NCBI GenBank assembly: GCA_018340805.1
Contig: JACMZG010001914.1
Location: 6,299,599 to 6,363,598 of the forward strand
From: Microvelia longipes
Lineage: Eukaryota > Arthropoda > Insecta > Hemiptera > Veliidae
DNA: 64,000 nt
Direction: 5' to 3'
Below the pieces are notes generated by a model, which made no database searches, was not told the DNA's origin, and was given only the letters and a program-made list of their open reading frames with translations. The position numbers were made by a program, and so were the translations under genes. Each line of letters begins with the position of its first letter. Within the stretch, counting starts at the first letter, position 1. Below are positions 24,853 to 37,300 of this stretch, in pieces.

Positions 24853-24941
24853 TTCGGAAGGTCAAAAAAAAGAAAAAAAGCTTTATGCCGCCAGAGTGTG
24901 GGGAGTGCTAGACTAATTCCCACTACCACTAGGAAATTGCC
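24798..24941 (-). mobile_element. Poly(A)-tailed retroposon with 14-bp target duplication
   Basis: On the minus strand a ~90-bp unit starting GGCAATTTCCTAGTGGTAGT and ending near GACCTTCCGAACA is followed by an A run of about 55 bases (T run at 24796-24851 on +). The insertion is flanked by the identical 14-mer AAGATCCTATAATT (24784-24797 and 24942-24955). These are marks of LINE-mediated retroposition. I do not recognise the parent RNA. Confidence 0.8.
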
Positions 24942-24948
24942 AAGATCC

Positions 24949-25345
24949 TATAATTCATAATCAATTCGTTGCAATCCCATATGTACCTAACTTATCTGAA
25001 AAAATAAAAAGGACTTTATCAAAAAGTCTACCTAACTTTAAAATTGCTCAAAAAGTCAAAAATCAAACCGACCATTTTTTGAAAAACATAAAAGAAAAAA
25101 CCAAGAAAGAACAAAAATCCGGATTAGTATATAAAATTCCCTGTTCTCATGCCCCAATATTATATAGGTGAAACAAAACAATATCTAAATAAAAGACTGG
25201 CCCAACATAAATATGACTGCAAAAAAGATAAAAATAATACTGGACTTTCTAACCACAAACATAATACAGGACACAGTTTTGATTTTGACAATACCCGAAT
25301 TCTACAAAATGAACCTAATTGCAAAAAAGGAAAGTTAAAGAAATG
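24949..25345 (+). pseudogene. Penelope-like ORF remnant with GIY-YIG endonuclease
   Basis: From 24949 one frame reads FVAIPYVPNLSEKIKRTLSK, then SGLVYKIPCSHAP, and stops near 25172. The neighbouring frame carries on from 25149 with PQYYIGETKQYLNKRLAQHK and then NHKHNTGHSFDFDNTRIL, stopping at 25345. Together these show the conserved PYV..LSEKI linker, the IPC element and the GIY-YIG-type YIGET...RL..HK motif found at the C-terminus of Penelope-like retroelements. A frameshift near 25150-25170 and the absence of reverse transcriptase make it a pseudogene. Confidence 0.85.
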
Positions 25346-25629
25346 ATAAATATAGTCAAATTTGATAACAATGTTAATTTTAAAAAAGATGTAGAAAAAT
25401 TAAGCTCCATTTACTCAAATTTAATAAGGAACTCTTAAATCTTGTAATTCTTGATTTAGTTTAAAATATTGTTTTTTCAACTAATATTATTGGTAACACT
25501 GATATTTTTAAAATTCTTCAATGTAACAGTTTTTAACGGTTTTTTTAAACATAGCTTACCAAAACATACCAAGGTGCAATATGAAGTAGTCTGTAAAATT
25601 GTATTTTCATTTTATATTTTATATTTGTT

Positions 25630-25672
25630 AAACTCTTGATGATGACTAATTTTTAGTCGAAAGCTTAGTTAT
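25630..25672 (+). ncRNA. Hammerhead-like motif in right Penelope terminal repeat
   Basis: Inverted partner of 24320-24360: CTTGATGA (one T more than the core CTGATGA), the same GACTAA/TTAGTC stem, GAAA (25659-25662) and GCTTAGTTA. The altered core suggests this copy would be inactive. Confidence 0.45.
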
Positions 25673-25729
25673 TATTATATATTAAAAAATAAAAGGACTT
25701 TTTGTGTAACTAATCTGTTTTTATTTATA

Positions 25730-25901
25730 TATTGTTTTACAAGTCCACAAATAAGAAACTTTTTAATTAAGAAAGAATTTAGTTATAATTCGTAGTCTTT
25801 ATGGCTTGAAAACTGTTTATCTCTTCGAGGGAATAAAATCAACATTTTTTCTATACTTAAAGAGGACAAAAGTAAGCCAGTTTAGATTGTAAATAAATTT
25901 G
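25730..25901. other. Spacer
   Basis: Nothing recognised. Confidence 0.35.
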
Positions 25902-26052
25902 TTTTATCTCCAGCAGTGTATAATGTAAAGTTTATTGACTAGTTTTTTTAGGGAGTAAAGAAGAACTTTTCACTCCCAAGGGAGAAAATTGCTTTTTTGC
26001 TCTCTAAAAACTAGTCAATAAACTTCACATTTTACACTGTCTGGAGATAAAA
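25902..26052. mobile_element. 151-bp foldback hairpin related to family H
   Basis: Two arms of about 42 bp, starting TTTTATCTCCAGCAGTGTA and ending TACACTGTCTGGAGATAAAA, enclose a 65-bp loop containing TTTCACTCCCAAGGGAG. The ends match the element at 22664. It sits about 350 bp before the first PDZ exon. Confidence 0.8.
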
Positions 26053-26400
26053 GTCTTAAATTTTGCTTCATCTTAGGCTGCCAGAGTAACCGTGTCATTT
26101 TCCCTGCGTTCGATCGCTCAGGTTAATGTTAGCAAATCTGTTATACAAGTCATTGGTGCTAACATGTCGCTATAATACTATCCAAGTCAACTTCTTGTTC
26201 GACGTCAGCATTGTGTGAACCAGATAATCATACAATCAAATCTCTGTGATACATCGAAATTAAACGTTATACCACGTGGATCAACAGGTAGCTTGTTTTC
26301 TAAAAAAAACTTCAATAACAAAAACTTGTGCTTTGTGTTATGTCCTTTTTACGATCTTAAACTTGCAATCGACTAATTTTACGTGTTACTATTGTTGCAG
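26053..26400 (+). other. End of upstream intron
   Basis: No coding exon is convincing. The last 30 bases (ACGTGTTACTATTGTTGCAG) form a good splice acceptor for the exon at 26401. A 45-nt open stretch between a TTAG and a GTTAAT near 26074-26120 has the wrong phase to join it. Confidence 0.5.
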
Positions 26401-26597
26401 AACGAGTGCTGAGTGTAGTCGTATCTAAAGGAACATCAGGTCTTGGACTGTCTGTCTGCGGAGGAGAACCATATCCGGGCTTAGTCAGGATCAAGAGGCT
26501 GTTTCCTCATCAACCAGCCAGTATGTCTGGTAGACTGCAACAAGGCGACATTCTCCTTGCTGCCTCAGGCATTCCACTTCTAGGATTAACAAATTAT
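26401..26597 (+). CDS. Exon 1 in window: first two-thirds of PDZ-A
   Basis: Acceptor TTGTTGCAG ends at 26400; donor GTAAGA starts at 26598. The exon enters with two bases of a split codon, then reads RVLSVVVSKGTSGLGLSV, LVRIKRLFPHQPASMSGRLQ and QGDILLAASGIPLLGLTNY. This gives strand A, the carboxylate-binding loop GLGL, and the GDIL strand. It leaves in phase 0. An upstream exon with a one-base overhang must exist but was not found. Confidence 0.92.
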
Positions 26598-29500
26598 GTA
26601 AGATCCTCTACTGTATTATAGAAGTATGACAATGGTTATGTATGAAGTTAAGGTTATTGCTGTTCCTTGCAAGAGATGGGGTCAGAATGAACCCATGGAA
26701 TTCCTTCCGTATTGAAAGTTGGTTACAATGGTGAATTAGGAGTAAAATTACCTGGACGAAATCCATTTTTAATGGTACTTACAATCAACGTTTCGGGATT
26801 CTTCTAACATTTTTGAGAGACCTTCAATTAACTTATTAACTATAACTTATTCAATTAACTTAATGTTTTATTAACTTTATGTTATTTACTTTAAAGGTCT
26901 TTTCTTAAACTCCCTTTCTACTTTTCCTCATTTATACCGTAGGTATATAGGAAAAGTATTGTGTTTGCCAAAAATCCGAAACCAGCATGACACCTTAACT
27001 ATCCGTTTCAAGTGTTTTAAAGTCTCCTGAGTAGTTTTCACAAAGTTGTCTGTCTGTGTGTGTGTATGTGTGTCTGTAATCATCGTAGCTCCCAGTGTAT
27101 TTATACTAGAGAGTTTAAATTTCGTACAAAAATCAGTCTATAGCTTTAGCTTGTGTGTAGCTTAGCTATAATGTAGCTATAGCTTGAACTATCCGGAAAA
27201 TATTTTTTTATGATATTATTGAGGGTCATTAACTCTCAATAATAACTAAGTGAAAAATCATAAAACGCGGAAAAATGTTGCGATCGGGTTGAGATTTGAC
27301 ACGAATGTATACGGCGAGTTTCATTCAGGTGAGCATGGTATGTGGTGAGTTACATCTTATTATTAGCATTTGTTCAATGTTTATCCAATAACTTGTTACG
27401 TTTTTATAAAAAATTGTAAAACATCGAAGAACAATCCAATCGAGTTAAAACTCAGTGCAAATGTATATCAAGTTAATAAGTGTTTAAATAATAAATAAGT
27501 ACACCCAGTATCGATACAATAATAATAATACGTATAGTACGTATTATACGTATCATATAGTAGGTAAATTCCTGTCAGTGGAGTAGGATGAATTTTCTGT
27601 CCACTGACACCTTTTACTAGTTATTTAACTTAGACTAAGAAAAATAATAATAATAATAATAATAATGCCCGTTTTAGGGCCTTTCGGCCCTTCAGGGTAT
27701 TCGCCCTGCGGGAACCACCTCGGGTCACATCTACTATGCTCAAAGTAAAGCTAAAGTTGGCGAAATCTTTTTACATCAAATTCTATTCATAAAAACTGAG
27801 GGCATAGCCCGGGCTGTGAACCCCGGACCTCCGTTGCCGAAGCCCAGACCGCGACCACGACCGCAGCTACGGAGGCAGATATATCGATACAATACGACCT
27901 GTAAATCCATGATTTATTGAATCATAAAAGTTTAGCACCATCGAGCGTGGTCAGTGCAAGTTCTGGATAAACTTAGAATAATACTATATATATAGAAGGA
28001 GCACAGGACCGTAAACACTATGTAATTCCACTGATAACACGAAGCCGGTTGACTGGTGCAACTAAGTAATGCTGCCAACCTGACAACAAAACATTACTTT
28101 AAATATTTGTCATAAATATCTATTAATGAAGAAAGATCATAAAGAACAAATATAATAACTTAAAACACCTGCTGAGTATTTAACAAACCCGGTCTTAGAT
28201 GGCAAAAGGGTGGCGGAATACAAGAATCTACATTTAGTTGACGAGGACTGCATTTTATATATAATTTTAATAAATACGTTAAACTACAATTTAAAATGCT
28301 TTAAATATTGTAATCCACTGATATTTATATTAGTATTTTATGAATAATCAATCATTAATTAATAATAGAACATAATAATTCAGCAACCGGAAGTATTGCC
28401 AACTTTTTTTTAGGAAATTGTATATTGTTAGGGTGGCAGCATTACTTAGTTGCACCAGTGAACCGCCTTTCGTGTTATCAGTAGTGCTCCTTCTATATAT
28501 AGTGTTATTCTAAGTGGATAAGTGACCACCTGATAATGAAACGGATGTATTTACTATTTGAGGATGGGCGAAGCAAGTCCAAAGACGTGTTGTAGTATAT
28601 ATTTGGCGCATTGTATATTCTGCATCCAAAGCAGGGGGAATGAATATCAAATCCGATGTGATAATGAAAAATTGTGAGGTACCCCGTACCCGATTTTTTT
28701 ATTTTAAAATTTTAAGGATGTGTTGTTTTTATGTCCATATTCAGGAAGCATTAGAAGTTTTAAGAACATCGGGGACTGAAGTCAAACTAACGGTTTGTCG
28801 TCCTCCAGAAAATTCGATTCCTCCTCCTGATACTCCTCCTCCTCCACCGCCTCCTCCCCGGGAACATAAGGATAAATCCTATGGGGTAAGTAGATAAGTT
28901 ACTGTATTATCAGATATTACCGAATTATTCAAAACATGATTATTCACACAAATATAGATCAAATTATACATGTTTGCATAATAGCGGTTAGAGAGAACCG
29001 ATCGTCGATTTTGCTATCTGTCGATATTATTATTATTATTCGTAAAAAAACAGTATAAAATTAAAATTTACAGGCTGCCCAAGATGTTAAAATGTGTAAG
29101 GTGATTCGATGATCAAACAAAACGCATTCGGAGGTTATAACCTGACGTTTTTATGAATGACGTGTGACGTCATTGCAGGAATCGGTATAAGCGGTCAACA
29201 TTGAAAATTTACTATTTATTCCTGCAATGACGTCAATTCCGGATAATAGCATAACGTGTTAAACAAAAATTGATTTTATTCAGAACTTAAAATTTGGCTC
29301 AACATGTTTAAAACCTGACGATTAGAAGGATGAAGTAGTGTTATGAGTGCCCAAAGGGAGGACAAGGTATAATACGCTCTTTCTCTTTTATGTAAGTTCC
29401 TTGAGTCCACGGTGAGAGTTGGAGTTATACTGTCCCAAGCACCAGATCCTTATTTTTACATCCCTTTAAGCTGAGCCTTCATGACAATAACAACTGCGGA

Positions 29501-31041
29501 ATCCTATGAACTGCAATTTATTTTTGGTGTTGTTTACAGGAGTTTGAGATTGTGATGGAAAAAGTAAACGGTTCGTTAGGATTCACACTGAGGAAGGAAG
29601 ACCATAGTGTGTTAGGTCACTACGTCAGGGCTCTGGTGAGAGAACCTGCACTTTCTGATACCAGGATCAAACCTGGTGATAAAATAGTTGCTGTAAGTAT
29701 AAATCTATAGTTAAAATATTCTAAAAAATTTTGTATAACTGTTTATTCACTCCTTGGCATTGAGATATTATTACTAAAGGTGCCCTATACAATACAATAC
29801 AATACGTACAATACAATACAATAACCATTTATTGCTAGTAAAAAGATTTATTTATGATAAGTTCTATTTTTTTAAAACATGCAAATCAGCATATGCTGTG
29901 GTTCGTCTATAAGAGGGTTTATATTATTATAATTATTCTCCAATTTTTATGGATAATTTCTTTAAAATTTATCAAATGTATATATAAATAAATATATGCT
30001 GTGGTTCGTCTATAAGAGGGTTTATATTATTAATAATTATTCTCCTTTTTATGGATAATTTCTTTATAATATCAATGTATATATAAATAAATATATGCTG
30101 TGTTCGTCCTATAAGAGGGTTTATTTATTATAATTATTCTCCAATTTTATGGATAATTTCTTTATAATTTATCAAATGTATATATAAATAAAAAAAAAAA
30201 AAAAAAAAAAGTTTCAAGTTTTAATCTTTTTTTAATTAATTTATTTTTATTGATTTTTTATAAAGGACCTTTATTCATAATCAATAAAAAAGGGGCCCTA
30301 TTGGTTGAATTTTGAAACATCGAAAAAGTAACCTGACTACCTTTGCTAAAAATATAATCAAATAATCAGCACAAAATTACTGTAACTTATATAGCAGAAC
30401 GTTACAAATACAAATCAAAATACAAACAATTGATTTATAGTAACCTTACCTCACTCTTTAAGAAGGTTTTAATGAGGTTACACAGAGCCCCTGAGAGCCC
30501 CAAAACATTGTATCAGGCCTTTTATAGGCAATGCCTCCTCTAGTCTATATCTCTATACTCCTTGGGTTGTAAGAACTATATACAGTCTTGTTAATGTTAA
30601 ATCACTCTTTCAATGCCATTTCAATCTCTAGAGAGGGTAAGTAACATCATATTCCATAGGGAGACAAATTTCAAATCCTTATTTACTACCACACCACATT
30701 TTAGGTTAAATATGAATAATGTGACACTTCTGTCTGTTTAACCGACCTTTCGACTCCCCCCTCCACTCCATCTCATCCCCCACTGCTCTAACTTCAGGAG
30801 CTAATGAAGTTTCCTTCTTCCCTATTCATATGAGTTAACTTAAACTTGAGCTGTAAAACTCTCTTCCATCCCTTGCTGTGTAAAAAACTATTTTTAATAC
30901 CAGTAGACAGCATAACAAGGCAAACCTTCTACAAGCTAACATGGATTTTCAATATGAACATTCAGTTTAACAAAAATCTTGCCTAATGATGAAAACGTGT
31001 TAAAGTGATCATATATATAAATAAATAAATAAATAATATAT

Positions 31042-31075
<34 letters not shown>

Positions 31076-31094
31076 ATATTTATTATTTATTTAT

Positions 31095-31172
<78 letters not shown>

Positions 31173-31329
31173 ATAAAACGCTGAACTGTGGAGTAAATGA
31201 TTAATATAAACAACAGTTTCTTCACTACATGTAAAATTTGCATTGTTTGTAGGCACTGATGATGGCTGTTTACAGTTGAAAGCCGGCTCTGTAAATAAAT
31301 TTTACATGTAGTGGAGAGATTGTTTATAA

Positions 31330-31374
<45 letters not shown>

Positions 31375-34300
31375 GTGTGGTTGTGTGTGTGTGTGTGTAT
31401 GTATGTATATCACAATATATTTTTATAAGTACAAAAAAAATTAAATGATTGGTATTAAAAAACAAAAAAGTGCAAAAAAAAAGAGTTTTCTGTAAGATTC
31501 ACTGTTGTTAGCAATGAAAAAAATGTTGAGTTTTACTTTGAGTTTTTCTAATATCTCTCGGGACCAACTAAAGAAATCAAAGTTTGCAATAAAGAAAGCA
31601 ATATCGTAACTCCCGTGGGACAGGATCAAATTTGTACTCAATATTAACTTTTTTAACTCTTTTTTTACTGATATTAGTTTTAGTTTGGTTTTGGACCAAC
31701 GGTCACTTTAACTTTGGAACTAAAATAAAAGTTAAAAAAAAACGTAAATATTAAAAATTACAGTTCCTGTTATAATTCCTTACTTTTAATATGAGCTTTG
31801 TACTGATGCGAATAGAGTATTAACCAATTGTCACACCAGTTTCTCGAAACAGGTCAGCTCTAGAAAAAAATCTCTAGTCTTCTGCCAATTCCATCCAACT
31901 ATGGTTGAGCTCTAAACCAAATTATAATGGTGAAAATGATCTTCTAAGTCTAAGTTTCTTCAATTAAATTATAAAATGTATTTGACTTTGGAACTTTTTA
32001 ACAATAACTACGTTTAAGTGCCATCATGTATTTGACTTTGGAAGTTGTATTAAGTGCCATTCATTGTATTGAAAAACTTTTTTTATACAATTACGTATTA
32101 AGTGCCATCATGTATTTGACTTTGGAAGTTTTTATACAATACTGCGTATTAAGTGCCATTCTGACTTTGGAGCTTTATACAATAATTTGTATTAAGTCAT
32201 TCATGTATTGACTTTGGAACTTTTTATACAATACTACGTATTAATGCCATTCATGTATTGATTTTGGAAGTTTTTATACAATACTGCGTATTAAGTGCCA
32301 TTCATGTATTTGACTTTAGCTTTTTTAATACAATAATTTGTATTAAGTGCCATCATGTATTTGACTTTGGAACTTTTTATACAAATTACGTATTAAGTGC
32401 CATTCATGTATTTAACTTTGGAAGTTTTTATACAATACTGCGTATTAAGTCCATTCATGTATTTGACTTGGAGCTTTTTATACAATAATTTGTATTAAGT
32501 GCCATTCCATGTATTTGACTTGGAACTTTTTATACAATACTACGTATTAAGTGCCATTCATGTATTTGACTTTGGAAGTTTTTATACAATACTGCGTATT
32601 AAGTGCCATTCATGTATTTGACTTTGAGCTTTTTATACAATAATTTGTATTGTGCCATTCATGTATTTGACTTTGGAACTTTTTATACAATACTACGTAT
32701 TAAGTGCCATTCATGTATTACTTTGAAGTTTTTATACAAACTGCGTATTAAGTGCCATTCATGTATTTGACTTTGAGCTTTTTATACAATAATTTGTATT
32801 AAGTGCCATTCATGTATTTGACTTTGGAACTTTTTATACAATACTACGTATAAGTGCCATTCATGTATTTGACTTTGGAAGTTTTTATACAATACTGCGT
32901 ATTAAGTGCCATTCATGTATTTGACTTTGGAGCTTTTTATACAATAATTTGTATTAAGTGCCATTCATGTATTTGACTTTGGAACTTTTTATACAATACT
33001 ACGTATTAAGTGCCATTCATGTATTTAACTTTGGAAGTTTTTATACAATACTGCGTATTAAGTGCCATTCATGTATTGACTTTGAGCTTTTTATACAATA
33101 ATTTGTATTAAGTGCCATTCATGTATTTGACTTTGGACTTTTTATACAATACTACGTATTAAGTGCCATTCATGTATTTGACTTTGGAAGTTTTATACAA
33201 TACTGCGTATTAAGTGCCATTCATGTATTTGACTTGGAGCTTTTTATACAATAATTTGTATTAAGTGCCATTCATGTATTTGACTTTGGAACTTTTTATA
33301 CAATACTACGTATTAAGTGCCATTCATTGTATTTGACTTTGGAAGTTTTTATACAATACTGCGTATTAAGTGCCATTCATGTATTTGACTTTGGAGCTTT
33401 TTATACAATATTTGTATTAAGTTGCATTCAATGTATTTGACTTTGGCTTTTTATACAATACTACGTATTAAGTGCCATTCATGTATTTTAACTTTGGAAG
33501 GTTTTTATACAATACTGCGTATTAAGTGCCATTCATGTATTTGACTTCGGAGCTTTTTATACAATAATTTGTATTAAGTGCCATTCATGTATTTGACTTT
33601 GGAACTTTTTTATACAATACTACGTATAAGTGCCATTCATGTATTTGACTTTGGAAGTTTTTTATACAATACTGCGTATTAAGTGCCATTCATGTATTTG
33701 ACTTTGGAGCTTTTTATACATAATTTGTATTAAGTGCCATTCATGTATTTGACTTTGGAACTTTTTATACAATACTACGTTTAAGGCCATTCATTATTTG
33801 ACTTTGGAAGTTTTTATACAATACTGCGTATTAAGTGCCATTCATGTATTTGACTTTGGAGCTTTTTATACAATAATTTGTATTAAGTGCCATTCATTGT
33901 ATTTGACTTTGGGAACTTTTTATACAATACTACGTATTAAGTGCCATTCATGTATTTGACTTTTGAAGTTTTTATACAATACTGCGTATTAAGTGCCATT
34001 CATGTATTTGACTTTGGAGCTTTTTTATACAATAATTTGTATTAAGTGCCATTTCATGTATTTGACTTTGGACTTTTTATACAATACTACGTATTAAGTG
34101 CCATTCATGTATTTGACTTTGGAAGTTTTATACAATACTGCGTATTAAGTGCCATTCATGTATTTGACTTTGGAGCTTTTATACAATAATTTGTATTAAG
34201 TTTCAGTATTGACTTTGGAACTTTTATACAATACTACGTATTAAGTGCCATTCATGTATTTGACTTTGGAAGTTTTTTATACATACTGCGTATTAAGTGC

Positions 34301-37300
34301 CATTCATGTATTTGATTTGGAGCTTTTTTATACAATAATTTGTATTAAGTGCCATTCATGTATTGAACTTTGTACAATACTCGTATTAAGTGCCATCATG
34401 TATTTGACTTTGGAAGTTTTTATACAATACTGCGTATTAAGTGCCATTCATGTATTTGACTTTGGAGCTTTTTTATACAATAATTTGTATTAAGTGCCAT
34501 TCATGTATTTGACCTTTGGAACTTTTTATACAATACTACGTATTAAGTGCCATTCATGTATTTGACTTTGGAAGTTTTTTATACAATACTGCGTATTAAG
34601 TGCCATTCATGTATTTGACTTTGGAGCTTTTTTATACAATAATTTGTATTAAGTGCCATTCATGTATTTGACTTTGGAACTTTTTTTTACAAATCTACGT
34701 ATTAAGTGCCATTCATGTATTTGACTTTGGAGTTTTTATACAATATACTGCGTATTAAGTGCCATTCATGTATTTGACTTTGGAGCTTTTTATACAATAA
34801 TTTGTATTAAGTGCCATTCATGTATTTGACTTTGGAACTTTTTATACAATACTACGTATTAAGTGCCATTCATGTATTTGACTTTGGAAGTTTTTATACA
34901 ATACTGCGTATTAAGTGCCATTCATGTATTTGACTTTGGAGCTTTTTATACAATAATTTGTATTAAGTGCCATTATGTATTTGATTTGGAGGTTTTTATA
35001 CAATAATTTGTATTAAGTGCCATTCATGTATTTGACTTTGGAACTTTTTATACAATACTACGTATTAAGTGCCATTCATGTATTTGACTTTGGAAGTTTT
35101 TATACAATACTGCGTATTAAGTGCCATTCATGTATTTGACTTTGGAGCTTTTTATACAATAATTTGTATTAAGTGCCATTCATGTATTTGACTTTGGAAC
35201 TTTTATACAATACTACGTATTAAGTGCCATTCATGTATTTGACTTTGGAAGGTTTTTATACAATACTGCGTATTAAGTGCCATTCATGTATTTGACTTTG
35301 GAGCTTTTTATACAATAATTTGTATTAAGTGCCATTCATGTATTTGACTTTGGAACTTTTTATACAATACTACGTATTAAGTGCCATTCATGTATTTGAC
35401 TTTGGAAGTTTTTATACAATACTGCGTATTAAGTGCCATTCATGTATTGACTTGGCCTTTTATACAATATTTGTATTAAGTGCATTCATGTTTTGACTTT
35501 GGGACTTTTTTATACAATACTACGTATTAAGTGCCATTCATATTTGACTTTGGAAGTTTTTTTATACAAACTGCGTATTAAGTGCCATTCATGTATTTGA
35601 CTTTGGAACTTTTTATACAATACTACGTATTAAGTGCCATTCATGTATTTGACTTTGGAAGTTTTTATACAATACTGCGTATTAAGTGCCATTCATGTAT
35701 TTGACTTTGGAGCTTTTTATACAATAATTTGTATTAAGTGCCATTCATGTATTTGACTTTGGAACTTTTATACAAACTACGTATTAAGTGCCATTCATGT
35801 ATTTGACTTTGGAAGTTTTTATACAATACTGCGTATTAAGTGCCATTCATGTATTTGACTTTGGAGCTTTTTTATACAATAATTTGTATTAAGTGCCATT
35901 CATGTATTTGACTTTGGAACTTTTATACAATACTACGTATTAAGTGCCATTCATGTATTTAACAAGTTTTATACAATACTGCGTATTAAGTGCCATTCAT
36001 GTATTTGACTTTGGAGCTTTTTATACAATAATTTGTATTAAGTGCCATTCATGTATTTGACTTTGGAACTTTTTTTATACAATACTACGTATTAAGTGCC
36101 ATTCATGTATTTGACTTTGGAAGTTTTATACAATACTGCGTATTAAGTGCCATTCATGTTATTTGACTTTGAGCTTTTTATACAATAATTTGTATTAAGT
36201 GCCATTCATGTATTTGACTTTGGACTTTTTATACAATACTACGTATTAAGTGCCATTCATGTATTTGACTTTGGAGTTTTATACAAATTGTATTAAGTGC
36301 CATATTTGCTTTGGAACTTTTTATACAATATTTTGTATTAAGTGCCCATTCATGTATTTGACTTTGGACTTTTTATATACTACGTTATTAAGTGCCATTC
36401 ATGTATTTAACTTTGGAAGTTTTTTATACAATATGCGTATTAAGTGCCATTCATGTATTTGACTTTGGAGTTTTATACAATAATTTGTATTAACATTCAT
36501 GTATTTGACTTTGGCGTATTAAGTGCCATTCATGTATTTGACTTTGGAAGTGTATTAATGCCATTCATGTTTTGACTTTGGAGCTTTTTACAATAATTTG
36601 TATTAGTGCCATTCATGTATTTGACTTTGGAACTTTTTATACAATACTACGTATAAGTGCCATTCATGTATTTGACTTTGGAAGTGCGTATTAAGTGCCA
36701 TTCACTTGGAGCTTTTTATACAATAATTTGTATTAAGTGCCATTCATGTAACTTTGGAACTTTTTATACAATACTACGTATTAAGTGCCATTCATGTATT
36801 TGATTTGGAAGACTGCGTATTAAGTGCATTCATGTATTTGACTTTTTTTTATACTGTATTAAGTGCCATTCATGTATTTGACTATACAATACTACGTATT
36901 AAGTGCCATTCATGTATTTAACTTTGGAAGTTTTTATACATACTGTATTAAGTGCCATTCATGTATTTACTTTGGAGCTTTTTATACCATGTATTTGTGG
37001 AGTTTTTATACTAGTGCCATTCATGTATTTGACTTTGGAGCTTTTTATACAATAATACGTATTGTATTATGTATTGTTATGTATTGTATTGTATTCATGT
37101 ATTTGACTTTGTTTCTAGGTGAATGGCTGTGAGATGTCAAGTCTAAGTCATGAGGAAGCTGTAGCATATTTAAGACAATGCCCTACTCAAGTTAGATTAA
37201 GGCTATATAGGGATCCAGTTCAAACACCTCTTCCTCCTCATTCCCCCACCAGAACTACGAGGCTGAATCAAACTAAACCCATTCTTAGGTGAGATCTCAT

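Larger units (their letters stand above)
24262..25729 (+). mobile_element. Degenerate Penelope-like element with inverted terminal repeats
   Basis: The left terminal segment (24262-24507) and right terminal segment (25484-25729) are inverted copies of about 245 bp. Both contain AACAGTTTTTAACGGTTTTT, CCAAGGTGCAATATGAAGTA and TAGTCGAAAGCTTAG, or their complements. Between them is a + strand remnant of a Penelope-type ORF with a GIY-YIG endonuclease (24949-25345). Penelope elements characteristically carry long terminal repeats in direct or inverted order and a C-terminal GIY-YIG domain. The reverse transcriptase is missing. A poly(A)-tailed retroposon has inserted at 24798-24941. Confidence 0.8.
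26598..28744 (+). other. Intron with family C, SINE B and a TIR element
   Basis: Bounded by GTAAGA and TTCAG. It contains repeat families at 26920-27480, 27640-27885 and 27971-28514, and the GTACCCCGTACCCG-type repeat at about 28550-28700. No other exon is seen. Confidence 0.8.
29693..31975 (+). other. Intron part 1: repeats before the satellite
   Basis: ACAAT microsatellite at 29785-29822; three tandem ~104-bp units at about 29885-30190 (ATATGCTGTGGTTCGTCTAT each time); an A run at 30190-30210; hAT-type MITE copy 2; TA tracts; and a hammerhead-like palindrome at 31186-31325. No exon. Confidence 0.8.

Noticed and set aside
24744..24929. Poly-lysine reading frame
   Set aside because: It is the poly(A) tail of a retroposon read in frame.
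26074..26120. Upstream exon of the PDZ gene
   Set aside because: Has AG and GT borders, but its phase does not fit the exon at 26401 and its sequence has no PDZ or linker character.
31976..37112. CRISPR array or repetitive protein gene in the satellite
   Set aside because: Monomers are contiguous without unique spacers, the context is a eukaryotic intron, and open frames are broken by indels in every few monomers.
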